A stretch of 64,000 nucleotides of DNA. Source: Hermatobates lingyangjiaoensis (Eukaryota > Arthropoda > Insecta > Hemiptera > Hermatobatidae). The stretch lies in the NCBI GenBank assembly GCA_026182355.1, contig JAPFBL010000068.1, forward strand, positions 5,149,001-5,213,000, in the 5' to 3' direction. The position numbers were made by a program, and so were the translations under genes. Numbering within the stretch: position 1 is the first letter of the stretch; each line of letters begins with the position of its first letter. The notes beneath the pieces are model-generated. The model worked only from the letters and a program-made list of their open reading frames with translations, was not told the origin of the DNA and ran no database searches. Shown here piece by piece: positions 45,165 through 56,768 of the stretch.

Positions 45165-45629
45165 CTAGTTGTAAGGTTGCTGAGCCCCGGGAATACTGCG
45201 CATGGGTGGGTAGGGAGGAAAGGGATTCTGGGGAAGGAAGGACATTGCTGGGAGGCGCTGGCCCATCTCCTGACCAGGAAGGAAGTCCTCGACCAAGGAG
45301 GGTTCGAGTATCTTGCCTTGTTGCTCCAAGTGTTGTGTCGAGTTGCTGAGAGTGAACATCTGCTGGGCCGAGGCCAGCTCCGCCTGGACGGACACCATCT
45401 GCGCTGACAGGGCGTCAACGCGCTGCCTTGCCGTGAACATGAGCTGGTCGTGCGCGGACAGCTGCAGCTGAGCGGTGTGCGCGCGCATTGCTGCTGCCGC
45501 CGCTGCTTCCTGCGCGGCTTGCAGGTCGGCTGATAGCATCCGCACCTTGTTCGTAGCCTCTTCTAGTGCTTGTTGAGCCTCCTGGGCCACTTGCTGAGTT
45601 CGAGTTACTTCTCCCGATTCCATTTTCAC
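45165..45629 (-). CDS. secreted coiled-coil protein exon 4 (terminal)
   Basis: After TTTTCTAG it reads VKMESGEVTRTQQVAQEAQQ, in frame with exon 3. An Ala-rich helical stretch and a Pro/Phe-rich tail follow, ending QQPYN and TAG. AATAAA follows 20 nt later. Confidence 0.87.
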   Translation of the reverse strand: MKMESGEVTRTQQVAQEAQQALEEATNKVRMLSADLQAAQEAAAAAAMRAHTAQLQLSAHDQLMFTARQRVDALSAQMVSVQAELASAQQMFTLSNSTQHLEQQGKILEPSLVEDFLPGQEMGQRLPAMSFLPQNPFPPYPPMRSIPGAQQPYN

Positions 45630-46316
45630 CTAGAAAACCTCAATACTTGAAGTAATATTTTAATTTTTAAAACTAATATGTTCAAGAACGGAAAATTTAA
45701 ATACAACTGTCCAGGTTGAATTAGTATACTTACTGACGACTGACACCATCCTGTTTGAGAAATGAAGTGACCAAAGGAATGGAGTTAATAAGACAAGTTT
45801 TACAGCAGTAGGGACGACCATATCGTTCCATTCCAATAACCTTCAGAGGATGATGTGGCTTGGGAGATATGTGGGGAAACATACTATTCAGGTTGAGTGA
45901 TTTTAATTAGGAAATAAATGGTGGTTCAAGAAATTTAGTAGAAAATAGAATATGAATGAACTCCTTAAAATAAAGTACTGAAAAATTAACTGTCTCTTCG
46001 ATCTATCATGAATCTAGATCTAGAGGATTGAAGTGTTAACGCAGTTAAAATACACTATCAGCAATGGGGAGGGATTAAAATTCTCAGTCTTAATGACTTT
46101 GCCTGTTCAAATCTGTAGCCCGCTCATTCCTCTTGCTAACCTTCTTTTACCTTAGGAGCATAGAATAGGCACATATTAACCTCCTTGGTAAGAGATTGGT
46201 TGTTGGGCTCAATCTTTTAATATATGTACATAAATATACACTTTTTCGATGAAAATACGATCCGAAATGGACAAATACATTTCAATGTACATAAAAAACA
46301 TAGAGAAATTAAAAGC

Positions 46317-46347
<31 letters not shown>

Positions 46348-49300
46348 CAGAAATATCACAATAAATAAACACGTGATGCAATCAATGAAGTTTAAACCAC
46401 ATTGGAAAAAGGAAAATAATAGAAACAAATGCTCTGAGACCTTTCACTTTATGTCATCAGAGAGCAAACCCTTTTGACAAGTTTGACGATTGTCAACTAT
46501 ATATATGTCTATAACATTGATTTATTTTATAGACAGATTTTATTTATAGATTTATTTTATTTTATGACAGCAAGTTATACTGGAGACATATTCTATTGAA
46601 ATGACACAGCTTCTCGACAATAACCATCTTTAAGCTTATTATTTTACATGGTAAACATTTCAAATAATTTCCATTACTGCAAAGGTATAAAAACTGCAAA
46701 TTCACCGTGAAATAATAAATCATCTACTGCTCTTCTCAGATTTGTTTGCACTAATTAGAAATATTTCAAGTGAATCATTGTGAAATAAAATGGTTATTTA
46801 GTGCTTTAATTAAAAGTATTGATTGTTTTAATTAACATAAGTCAGACATGTCAAACATAACATTAACATGTAAAAAAAGGAAAAAAAAATTCTAAATGTA
46901 ACAAATCAGCGCCAAACAAATATATATTTCCTGACGTCCTAATGTTTTACTTGCTTTGATGGAAGGTGGTCTAACAAATAGTTTCAATTAACTGTATATT
47001 GCACCCTTGAACAAAACTTAATGCCAAATATAGTTCTTGGTGTGTTTATAAACCCCATTGACATTGATTGGGTTTTATTTAAACATGGTAAATTTAATCT
47101 TTCTTTTTTTTTATTATTGAACGGATACTAATTTTAAGCGAGTTCTTTGTTGATTGGATCAACCTAAAATTTGTTCTTACATTTTTCTGACCAAATAGAT
47201 ACATTTTGTATCTTAAAGGAATCCATCCTTTACTTAATTCGTGAAAATAGAAGGAGATGAGTGTATTTGTAGTAATATTGTAAAAGAATGGTCCGTGTAA
47301 GTACTAGATCTACCTCATTTGTGAACACTAAAAAAATGTTCTCAGGGAGGTGTGCTATCGATCCTATTATTATGATTATTTGTAGACTACCTACTGAATA
47401 GTCTATACACTGAAGTTTAATATATGAAGGGATATGCATAAGACCTTTTAATAGAAGGAGAGTAATGCATGATGATACTGTCTCTCAGATGATGCAGCAT
47501 GCTGTTCACTTATTGTTCAAAGATAGGTGAAAGAGAAATGTCTGGGTACAGATCCACTTAAAACTGCCCTTATACCTATCTGAAGGAGATAAAAGATTAA
47601 CTTGAAACTATCAAAGTTGTATCAAACTATCAAAGGTGTACAAGACACCTCATCTTTCAGAGAGGTGGAACTGACAAATATATCAAGAAGAAAGTAGTTA
47701 AGAGTTGTCAAGAATAACCGGGGACAAATTTAGTTTATAAAGCTCATTCCAACTAAACTTACGTCTGTAAAGAATATTATACATTCAAAGGAAGATTTTA
47801 AAACCATATATAGAACATCTATTAGAAATTTGTCTACCTAACCACTATCAATGTAAGCTGTATTTGAAATCAGACGATGAATGCAGACTCTCTGTCTAGA
47901 AGAGATCACATTATATATCAATATGAGCCAATCGGATGGAGGGAATAAAGATTTTTGTCAAATAATACCTAAAACTATAAAGTCAAGCATATGTCTCTAT
48001 GTACATTTATGAACGTCATTAAAGACCTTAAAATCTCAATTTAGTTACAACAATGGACGTACAATATGACAAGTATGGATGCGTAGTGTACGAGTCCCGT
48101 GAGATTTAGGTCTTCTGTTAAATAATTTTAGTACATGTCAGATTGGTCAATGATTTCAGATTTCTTAACTGATTATAGTCACATGTTAACAAGTGATTCA
48201 ACAAAAATCTGTTGCTTTCTATGAGTTTGATATTATGTTTACTTATAGCGAAGTTGAGGGTAGGCCACTGCAGGTGTTATTTTTATTCGATATGGCTTAA
48301 ACACTGGAAACTGAGTGTTTGTGCTAATCTCGAAGAGTGATTGCTGAAGGGCTGTAATGATTGACTCACCGCGGCCTCCGCCTCATACAGCTGCTGCAGC
48401 AAAGCCTGCAGCTCTGCCTGCTTGTTCGCCACCTTCATGGCGTCAGGGTCGTTACTCGGATCACCGGCCGCTTGTCGCTTGCTCAGCCACCGCGCCAGCT
48501 GGTCTTGGCGGGCTGCAAGAGCTGCTCCAATGTCATTCCTTCCGTCCCACCCAGGCCTTTCCTCCGCTGATTCTAAGTACTCAGGCACCTGTCTCTTTCG
48601 CAACCTCCTGCTAACGGCTACGTCGTCATCTCTCATCAGTCCTTGACCGTTCCTCCTGTGAGCCCATCGAATTCCCACTTCGGAGTTTTTTCTTTTACCA
48701 CCATGCCACAGATGTTTGGTCTACATAGAAAAGTATTCATTTGTAATACTATATCAATTGTTTCAATACTCTAATACTAATCAGTTTAACATACATTTCT
48801 TTCCGCGCCCAAAAGTTGATTGCCAGTTTTATCTATTATTCGGGCGAAAGTGATACCTGTAGAAACAGAAATAAACATGGTTCTTAAAAGTCATATTATA
48901 AGGTACAAGTATGGTTGAATTAAGCCAGCTTCTGATTAATTCATGTAAACTATTTGTACCTGAAAACTGATATTATTATTTAGGTGTTTGTGTGAGATGT
49001 GAACTGGTGGTAAATCAACCTTTTTGTGCACATGAAACAAATCAAAAAGAATACTCTCAAATATTGAAAGTATAAAAGATAAATTAATAAGTTTTTAAAT
49101 TTAGAGTTAGATTATTTTCTGAATCTGTCATCTATGTATAAACTATTTAATGTAGAGAGTTTTAGCAATTTTCACATATGGATAAATATTTTTTTTACTG
49201 AAATGGTATCTTTGCCTAATTGGACATTAAAATAAATAAAGCATATACATATAACTAACCTTTTTTGGAGAAAAAAATTGCCCCTCAGTATAAAGTAATT

Positions 49301-52300
49301 TTTTTTAGGATATTTGCTGATTTACATTCTAAGTAAGTTAATAAAAACATTTCTTTACTTTTAGTATAACATATAATAAAGTCCCAGCGTCTGGGTATTG
49401 GTTTATTCTTAAAATTCTCCTGGGTTTGTGAGAACTGACTCATTTCAAGTTATCTATACGTTTTAACATTAGAGAAACCGAATCCACCCTTAGAAAAATG
49501 TCTGTCTGTTTGTTTATTTGTTTGTCTGCAAAATTTTGTCACAAGTAAACTCACCCACCGTAAGGTATAGCGAATGTAGATAGTCAGTAGATGTGTGTGT
49601 CTGACTTAAAACCTAAGGTTTGGATGGATTGCAAATTCAACGTAGAAGTGAAGATGTGGACTTTTAAGCTGTGTTTTGCTTGCTATATATTTTGAAAATA
49701 TACAAGTATTTTTAGGTGCCTGATACTGTAGTAAGTAGATATTCTTAGTAAAGACGTGAAGTAACAACCAATATATAAACCACAGTAAGAAATTTAGGTG
49801 GTACTCAGTCTTTTAACGAAGTGACTGGTACCTCGTCAGAGTCATACGATGAAATGCATATGTGATTCGATAAGAGTTCATGAAACACTTTTGATAATTA
49901 TTGATTTGATAATTCTCATCAAAATGTTTTTTTTTTTGATATAAGAAAGAACTAACTTGTCTGCTGAGTGAAAAGACGAGGTTGAGAACTAATCTTCAGA
50001 GCAAACTAAAAGGGACTGATAGCCTATTAATAGGAAAACATATATCAGAATTATTTAAAGTTTATTAATTAATACTTCAAGTAACGAAAGAGGCAATGCA
50101 TCTTCTAAAATGATGAAGATATGTAAAGTAATGCAACCAACAAGGGTGCAATCTGTTACTTTGGTGTATTTGGTGCTTTCTGGTAGTATATTGTGCTCCT
50201 TAAACATCAAAATAATGTTCAAACTTTTTTTTATGATTTAACATTTATTATCTTTTGGTGTTTATTTGTGGATAAACAATGTGTGCCCCACTCAGTTAGG
50301 TCATCAATACTGAAGGTAACCGGCCGAAACATCGTTAGGCTCATGTCACGTCGTCACACGTGTAGATTTTCGTGCTGCAAGCTCCTTCAACAGTAGTTTT
50401 TTGTTGTTGAGAATTTTAAACATAATAAAATTCTTGTTAACTTTAACTCTTCACGATGTGTAAAGAATGAGCAAAAGAAGACTGAACAATAAAGATCCCA
50501 TGCGCCAATTTCAAAATAAATTTGAAGACCAATATTACTTTTTTCCTTTCAATTTAAAAATATCTATCCACAGTCTGTAATAAATTACAATCCTTTAATC
50601 AAAAAGTAATTTTAATTAATATGACTATACCAAATATAAAGAGTCAGTAGTAATATTCCAGTTGGTTGTTGCTTTTATTTTCTATTTCCTATATTTTAAG
50701 TATAAAAGCCGCCCTTGGCGTGGGCATCTAGATACACCAGTGTAGGTAGCGTTCTCTTCTGAAGAGGTGATTTTTAAAATAACAGCTTAAGTTGTAAACA
50801 TTTTATTTATTCTCATTTAATGATAATTATTGATAAAATATGATGTATGTATTTAGTCAATGAATAGATTTGCGTCATGGTTATTTTTATCAAAGCGTTT
50901 TTGATGACTTTCACTATCTCTACGGCAGGTCTAGGTTATCAAATTGCTCAATGATGGCCTTCGGTCGTTGATTAAAGAACCTTTGGCGTACTTCTGTTTT
51001 ACATCGTAAACCTGAAGTGGCAAGGTGTTAAGAATTTACTTTAACCATAAATGGTTCATTTTCAGTGAGCACAATGAATTACACGAACCTTGTTTGGTTA
51101 AAGATAATTTCATATTAAAACTGTTTTGTGAGTACCTTTTAAAACACATTTAATTTAATTACTGTGTTATTAACTTTAAGTTAAAATTATGAAGGTATCT
51201 TTTTACGGAAGAATTTCTTTCCTATTCTCGTAAACAAATATGCTTAGTTTGTTCATTTCCTATTTCTGAACTAAGTAGAGGTTAGGGCTCCAAGGAAGGT
51301 ATAGGGTGCCTTGTGTGTTCCTGACTGTCTTCAAGTCAACCCCACCTCCTCGTGGTGGATCAAGCCATCAAGCGGATCCTGTAATAAAAAGGTAGCCTGG
51401 TTTAGTGATAGCTCGGTTATGGAGGGAAACAGTGGCGTCGGATGCTTCGAAAAGTATCCTAAGATGTTCCAAGCAGAGATACTTGCGACCTTGCCTGTGT
51501 ATGGAAATGCAAGGAAGAAGGTTTAAAAGATCGATGTATACAATCTGGTCAGCGCTAGATGGAACTCAAACTGGTTTGAAGTTGGTGCTTCAATGTCGGT
51601 AAAGGCTGACTTACTTCGCTCGTCACAACAATGTGTTAATAGGTTCTCTGGCCATAAATAGATCGAAGGAAACGAGGAGGCGGATAAGCTTGCCAAAAAA
51701 AGGAGCTTTTTTGCACTGGAGCGTGCGCTAGCCATACCCTGTGGTAGGCCATACCCTATGGCAGGGTTAAAGGTGAAGTGACAGGCTGGGTCAGAAATGA
51801 ACAGTCGAGCGGTTGGAGACCTAACAGTGAACACAAACCGTTTCCAATTGTAAATGGTCGCTATCAGATAGGAACCCACGACTCAAACGTACCTTACTGA
51901 GGCTCTCAAAGAGTCACATGTTGGTTATAGGCCTACTGTCAGGACACGGATTCTTCAGAAGTCAGCCTCTTAAGAGGATCGACAGAGTGTAGACTATGTG
52001 AGGAGGCAGAAGAAACTGTAATCCATATAGTTACAAACTTTACTGCGCTAGAAGGTATTGTATCTTAACAATTTGGTGAAGGGAGCGGAACTCAGACAAC
52101 AGTTCTAGAAACTGTTCTAAGTGATTGTACCCAAATATCCGATCAAACAAGAAAACCGTAAGGGCTAACGTTTTTAAACCGCAAGGGGATCCTTCTTTTT
52201 TATCTAAGTAGAGGATAGTGACGACAAACCATAAGAAGTGTAGTAGAGTTGTTTTCACTGTGTAAAAGATTTGATTTAAATTGGGGAAAATATAAACGAC

Positions 52301-53013
52301 TTTTCAGAAATTCGTGAACGTGAATAAAATTGTTAAAGAAATAAGTACATTAAACATTTGAAGGTAGATCGTCAGAGATTTTGAGCTACATATTTAATTG
52401 TTACAGAAACAGGTTTATTATTATTGTCAAGTAAAGTTTGAAATTTGCTTTCTTTTTACAAACAACTTGGAACGGTTAAACAGTAATGTCAATTCTTTAG
52501 TCAGAAAATATTTCTAAAAACTAGTTACAGTTCTTTCATTTTAATAATTTTATAGCGTATCAAGAAAATCAAAAGCAAAATGCTTGTGTACAATAAAATG
52601 CTTGAAGGAAATAAGCAGTTACTAGTTTTTAAAATTGCAAGTTAATGCCAAAATATACCGTTTACATCATAAGGTTATAGTGCAAACATATTGCAAATAA
52701 GAGTTATAGTAAGGGTGAAGTGAAAGGTTAAATTATTGATTGAAAACTTAATAGTTCCAACTCTTTTTTTTAAAAACAATCAAGATGAACTTATTATTGG
52801 TAAAATATTATTGTCTGTTTTTAATTATTTTTTATGAATTAAATGGAACTCTAAAAAATAATGCTATTTGAATAATGAAACCAAAATACTTATTAAAAAT
52901 TGTAGTTAATTAATATGGTAAAGAAAAAAATATATTAATAAATGGATTCAATTAAGTGTTAAGTGAATTGGCTTACCTAGGTAGCAGTAAAGAGCTACAA
53001 GAAATAATCGCAT
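45165..53013 (-). CDS. unrecognised secreted Ala/Gln/Glu-rich helical protein, 4 exons
   Basis: The exons are 53013-52977, 48856-48795, 48720-48370 and 45629-45165: 915 nt, 304 aa plus stop, all phases consistent. Residues 1-17 (MRLFLVALYCYLGITFA) form a signal peptide cut by the first intron at Gly13, with a T-F-A cleavage context. Residues 34-79 are basic, with GGKRK at 40-44 and RRLRKR at 71-76. Residues from about 95 to 250 are rich in Ala, Gln and Glu with heptad-like runs (QAELQALLQQLYEAEAA, LSADLQAAQEAAAAA), predicting long helices or a coiled coil. The tail is Pro/Phe-rich (FLPQNPFPPYPP). Exons are much richer in GC than their surroundings. The composition recalls secreted insect DUF745-type proteins, but I do not assign it to that family. 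Function unknown; the gene itself looks real. Confidence 0.8.
45630..47290. other. intron 3 of the secreted-protein gene, 3' part
   Basis: AT-rich. It contains a fragment of dispersed repeat family A at about 46205-46320 ('cgatgaaaatacgatccgaa', 'acatagagaaattaaaagc' plus a TA tract). Nothing else recognised. Confidence 0.5.
47300..47870 (+). pseudogene. R1-like LINE reverse transcriptase relic
   Basis: Plus-strand frames read SQGGVLSILLL-LFVDYLL and then MKGYA, equivalent to PQGGVLSPLLW..VVD.LL....GYADD. Downstream come VSQMMQHAVHLLF and CLGTDPLKTALIPI. Order and spacing match R1-type reverse transcriptase, with multiple stops. It lies in intron 3 of the secreted-protein gene, opposite strand. 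Confidence 0.7.
48370..48720 (-). CDS. secreted coiled-coil protein exon 3
   Basis: 117 codons, phase 0, from TTCTATGTAG to GCCGCG|GTGAGT. It begins TKHLWHGGKRKN, carries the basic sites, then NDIGAALAARQDQLARW and the first helical segment. Confidence 0.85.
48795..48856 (-). CDS. secreted coiled-coil protein exon 2
   Basis: 62 nt between TTTCTACAG and GTATGT. It completes Gly13 and encodes ITFARIIDKTGNQLLGAERN. Phase fits both neighbours. Confidence 0.78.
48857..51300. other. intron 1 of the secreted-protein gene, 3' part
   Basis: Mostly AT-rich. A family C foldback fragment lies at about 49775-49850 ('ataaaccacagtaagaa'). A GC-richer segment at about 50318-50392 with 'cggccgaaacatcg' resembles ends of other foldbacks but is unpaired. 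No gene was seen. Confidence 0.45.
51380..52065 (+). pseudogene. R1-like LINE RNase H and zinc-knuckle relic
   Basis: The plus strand reads AWFSDSSVMEGNSGVG and then MFQAEILATL, the RNase H core (DGS...G.G and FQAE). SGHK-IEGNEEADKLAKK follows, the catalytic C-terminal motif with one stop. At about 51986-52050 comes CRLCEEAEETVIHIV, the trailing C..C..H knuckle region. It may belong to the same family as the other R1-like relics. Dead copy, opposite strand to the host intron. Confidence 0.78.
52066..52976. other. intron 1 of the secreted-protein gene, 5' part
   Basis: AT-rich, with no recognised element or exon. Confidence 0.5.
52977..53013 (-). CDS. secreted coiled-coil protein exon 1 (signal peptide start)
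   Basis: 12 codons plus one base: MRLFLVALYCYL, ending CTAG before GTAAGC. The remaining base joins exon 2 to give Gly13. The exact phase match and the completed signal peptide support this short exon. A start-stop ATGTAA lies upstream at 53037-53032. Confidence 0.75.
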
Positions 53014-53031
53014 GGAGTTTATCCTTTTCGT

Positions 53032-53037
53032 TTACAT
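53032..53037 (-). promoter_or_regulatory. start-stop element ATGTAA in a 5' leader
   Basis: An ATG followed at once by TAA, ending 18 nt before the main ATG of the secreted-protein gene. It could be a minimal upstream ORF if it is in the transcript. It sits just after GTTACAG, which could also be a splice acceptor. Confidence 0.3.
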
Positions 53038-53984
53038 GCTGTAACGGTGATCAAACGCACTAGAGCTGAAGTCGTAAGCTAGTCCAGTTGGGCAAGTCAA
53101 TAAATTTTTTTGACGACACCTGCAAAAATTGAAAAAACCTGTTTGCAGAACAGTATTGCCAGTGTTGATTAACATGCTTTACATTTCATGACTGCCTTCC
53201 ACTTTTAGGGTTTTAGCATCTTTTTCACTGTGTCTGATCCCATGTTGAATGAGAATTCGGTTTAATGTATTTTAGAGTATTCATGAGTTACGAGATGAAT
53301 TAAATAATGAAAGTAACTTAATTTTTTTTCTTAACATGTAATGAAAAGTAGAAAAATTAAATTGAAATGTATAAAAGAAATAATTATAACCTTAAATTTG
53401 AAATTTATATAATTGAGCTAGAGTAGAAGAATGGGTTACACGAATTCAACTTGGTGGCAAAAGAGTGGAAGTTTATTTGTAAAACCTTTTTTTGAAGTAG
53501 GACTTTGTGTTGTCTGGGGAAGGCAGCCTGCTGGGTGAAGTGCCAAGTATTCGGGGCTCATGTCTCTAGATGCCCGCACTTGTACTGTGGAAGGCTCTTG
53601 TTATGAAGACTAATGCAACGACAACCAAATTAAAACCCCCGATGTAGATTCAATGTGGCCCCTGTATACCAATTAACAAATAATCAAAACTTTCCATTCT
53701 ATAGAACAGCTCTGGATATGAAAGCCTATCTTACCTGTAGCTAACGTTACCTGTTTCATTTCATTATTGTATATTGCCATTCAATGAAAACATACCCTCT
53801 AAGTGTTTACCAATTATTCATCTAAGGTGTGGCAATATGTGGCAATACAGTCGGAAGAAGGTAGTACCAACAATAAAAGAAATAATAAAATTCATCGTTC
53901 ATGATTTCTGAATGGGTACAGGCAAGTAAGTGACTGTAGCCATTGAGATTTATTTTTACTAGCGATATTAACGACTAGGACAGA

Positions 53985-54076
53985 AAATCTGGACAGGACA
54001 ATCCACCTAGGGTTAAGGGATTCGAACCCAAACAACTGTGTCTGAGGCAAACGACCTTACCACTAAGCCACCGAGC
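53985..54076 (-). mobile_element. tRNA-derived SINE head (A and B boxes)
   Basis: On the minus strand 'tggcttagtgg' (A box) and 'ggttcgaatcc' (B box) are spaced as in a tRNA. The flanking bases do not form a proper acceptor stem, and the sequence runs on into 'gattgtcctgtccag'. This favours a SINE or tRNA pseudogene over a working tRNA. Confidence 0.65.
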
Positions 54077-56528
54077 AGTTGGCTAATCATTTACAGATGC
54101 ATTAATTTAATTTTATATCATCCATGTTTGCTGGAATAAAAAAGAGGGAAAATCAAAATAACACACAAATATTATAACAATTTATTTGTCTTTTACAAAA
54201 ACAAAAACCTTGATACTAAAATAGATCAGTAAAATTATACTAAATATTCACATTTTGCTATTTATTTACATTATAGAAAAAAATAAATAAATATGAATCG
54301 ATAATAAAACACATTTGTGTGCATCGAATCATACTTGAGCAATATCTTTGCATTTTGTACAAAGCAGTGTTCACTGTGAATGACACCAATATGGGACGGA
54401 GAGTGACATCCGTTTAATTATTGAGAGAACCAGAGGGCGACCATTCAAGACTAAACTTGTTTTTATCACATGCTGTATATGGATTTGTGGAAGAATATTT
54501 CAAATCTGTTGACCTTCCTTCCAGAATTTCAGAAACAAATAAATACTGTCCACTATGTGAATTCTTATGAATCAGTATGATTAAATGTATGACTGTTAAG
54601 ACACCTCAACAGGCTGATGAAAAATGCATCTAAATACTTATGCAAGACAATCATCATATATGTGTGCACATCAAATAAAGCTATATACTATCACGATGGA
54701 CTAAAATATAACTTTATAAACGTAGTGATGTAAGAGAGATTCAAAGTCCAGTCTATTGTTATTTCATTCGAAATTTAAAGATACAAAATGTAAGCTGATT
54801 AAGTAAATTCAAGTGACAACACAGTCCAACAAATCACCAAAATAATAAAATAGAAATATGAAAATGTCTTAGAATTTTTTTTTAATTATATATATATATA
54901 TATGAAGGTACTTATTTTAGATGAGATTCAATATTCAATACAAGAAAAATGTAACATCAACATTTCGAAATTTTCTGATGGATTCTAAACATTGGTGTGA
55001 GTTGTTGTGTATGTTGTTTGTGATAAGATACATATTGATAATTCAAAATACGTAAATGGTGACTCAACGAAACTCATAAACAGCATAGAACACGTAAAAG
55101 AATAAAAACATGTACTAATAAAGTGTTAAAAATATCTTTTACAGTAAGTGTCTTGTTCTATACTAAGTCCTATGTTTTGTTCTTTTTGATAACATGTATA
55201 TAATAAGGCATTAAATAATTATTAAAATAAACAATACTACATTTCATGGCTATTATAGTGTAGTTTCAGACTGTAGAGTAATTATTTTTATGGCAGCTTA
55301 TATCAATATATGAATATCAAAATTTAATCCGGAATTAAAATTGTAATGTAAGACTAAGCTCTTGTATGCAGTAAGAGTTTTAAACTAACTTTTTATAACC
55401 CTTAGGAACACCGTAACGAGTTAGATGATCTTGTCCTCAGATCAAAGTTTTTACATTGGCTTATTCAATAATTTTTTTTATTAATTCGCAGGGGAAACTG
55501 TTAATTTTGTTATTGAAACTGCTAGAGAAAAGAGACAGTTTACAGTAGCAAGTTTTCGGTCAGTGGCACCGACATGGTGAGATGATTATATTAGGAGAGA
55601 CCGCGGAAGAATTTCTGTCGAAGGACGTGAATTTGAAAATATTGAAAAGATGTAAAAATGTCTACCATGGAACATTAATAATCCTTTTAAAAAGTATTTT
55701 TTCTTAGTGGTCAATTAGAATTTTATGTTTTATTTATAGTTCAACCTCATTAACAATGAGAATTTAATTAATATATGTATTTATAATATTCTCTGATTTG
55801 TTATAAACTTTCATTTTAAGGTTAAATCATATTATAAATATGATTAATGAGTTAAAGCGGCATGAAGGCCGCGCTTGTGCGTGGTGAGAAATAGGTTCTC
55901 AAAGCGAAACGGTCGGTGCAGTCAGCAGTGTGAACGGGCTGAGTGTGAGAGCGAGCTTGGGACGACCCTACCACCTAGTCACTCATCGCAATGCCTTGCA
56001 CCAGTTAATTATATTTACTTAATATATGCATACATAAAACGTTTTCAACAACTTTAATCCTGGATAAGCCGATGAGTGAGTCAGGTGTGTCAACTGCCTA
56101 CAGTTTTTATAGTTTTGAATAAAATATTTACTTAATACCATTTAACTAAACTTCCTTCGCATATAAATAATGATAGTTTTTTCTGTACAAATGATGCAGT
56201 TTTGATTTACTATATACAATATTATTGGTCATAAATTTTTTAATAAAGGAAAACCTTATCAATGTACTTATTCCAATTTCATTTTGTTGAATTATAATTT
56301 AACAATTGATACTAAAGCCATAATTTCCTGACAGTTACAAAGTAACTTGATCATATTGTACGTTAAATTATGTTTTTTTTTTATGAGCGTAAGTTAAGTT
56401 GTTTTATATTGGAGCTTGAAGTATGGTTTGTTTTTGTGATGGAGTCCTAAAGTAATATTAGTTGAAAGTGACAGGAGTGGAGAGAAGGCAAGAGATTTGG
56501 CAAGACGTCGGTGCAGGCGCTGAGCAGG
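54077..56528. other. spacer between the two minus-strand genes
   Basis: AT-rich, with a TA tract near 54890. A GC-rich islet at 55858-55985 contains ATGAAGGCCGCGCTTGTGC followed by a GTGAGA donor-like sequence on the plus strand. I could not connect it to any exon. Confidence 0.45.
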
Positions 56529-56768
56529 TCAAGTCGTGTTGGAGATGGTGGCGTTGCCTTTGTAGGCCGAAAAGAAAGCCAGAGCCTTCATCAGCTGGTA
56601 GCTCTTGGAAATGGGAATGTTGCTGTCGTACAGCTTCTCGGAGGCTTTGCAGTCCACGTAGAACCACCAGTTGCACTTGAGGATGGTTTGGTCAAACAGT
56701 GTCGACTCTGGGCAGAGGAAGCTCTTCATGACCATGCCCTCGTCGGTGAAGGCGCAAACGTGGAACAC
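56529..56768 (-). CDS. chitin-binding type-2 (CBM14/peritrophin A) protein, last exon
   Basis: The exon follows TTTTTTTAG and reads VFHVCAFTDEGMVMKSFLC, then PESTLFDQTILKC, NWWFYVDC and SEKLYDSNIP, to a TGA at 56531-56529. The C-x(n)-FLCP...F.....C.WWF.VDC arrangement is the second half of a CBM14 domain (cysteines 3-6), as in cuticular proteins analogous to peritrophin. Cysteines 1-2 must be in an earlier exon, which I did not find between here and 64000. The last 30 residues are a short tail with a possible N-glycosylation site (NAT). Extracellular chitin binding in cuticle or lining matrix is inferred from the family. GC-rich compared with the surroundings. Confidence 0.87.
   Translation of the reverse strand: MFHVCAFTDEGMVMKSFLCPESTLFDQTILKCNWWFYVDCKASEKLYDSNIPISKSYQLMKALAFFSAYKGNATISNTT

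Noticed and set aside
45122..45418. Open frames on both strands overlapping exon 4 of the secreted protein
   Set aside because: Out-of-frame shadows. The 45629-45165 frame joins the upstream exons in phase and has a poly-A signal.
48357..48646. Three plus-strand open frames
   Set aside because: They are antisense shadows of GC-rich exon 3 of the secreted protein, with no splice or motif support.
53985..54076. Functional tRNA gene
   Set aside because: A and B boxes are present, but the acceptor stem does not pair and the sequence continues past a normal tRNA end. A SINE head or pseudogene fits better.
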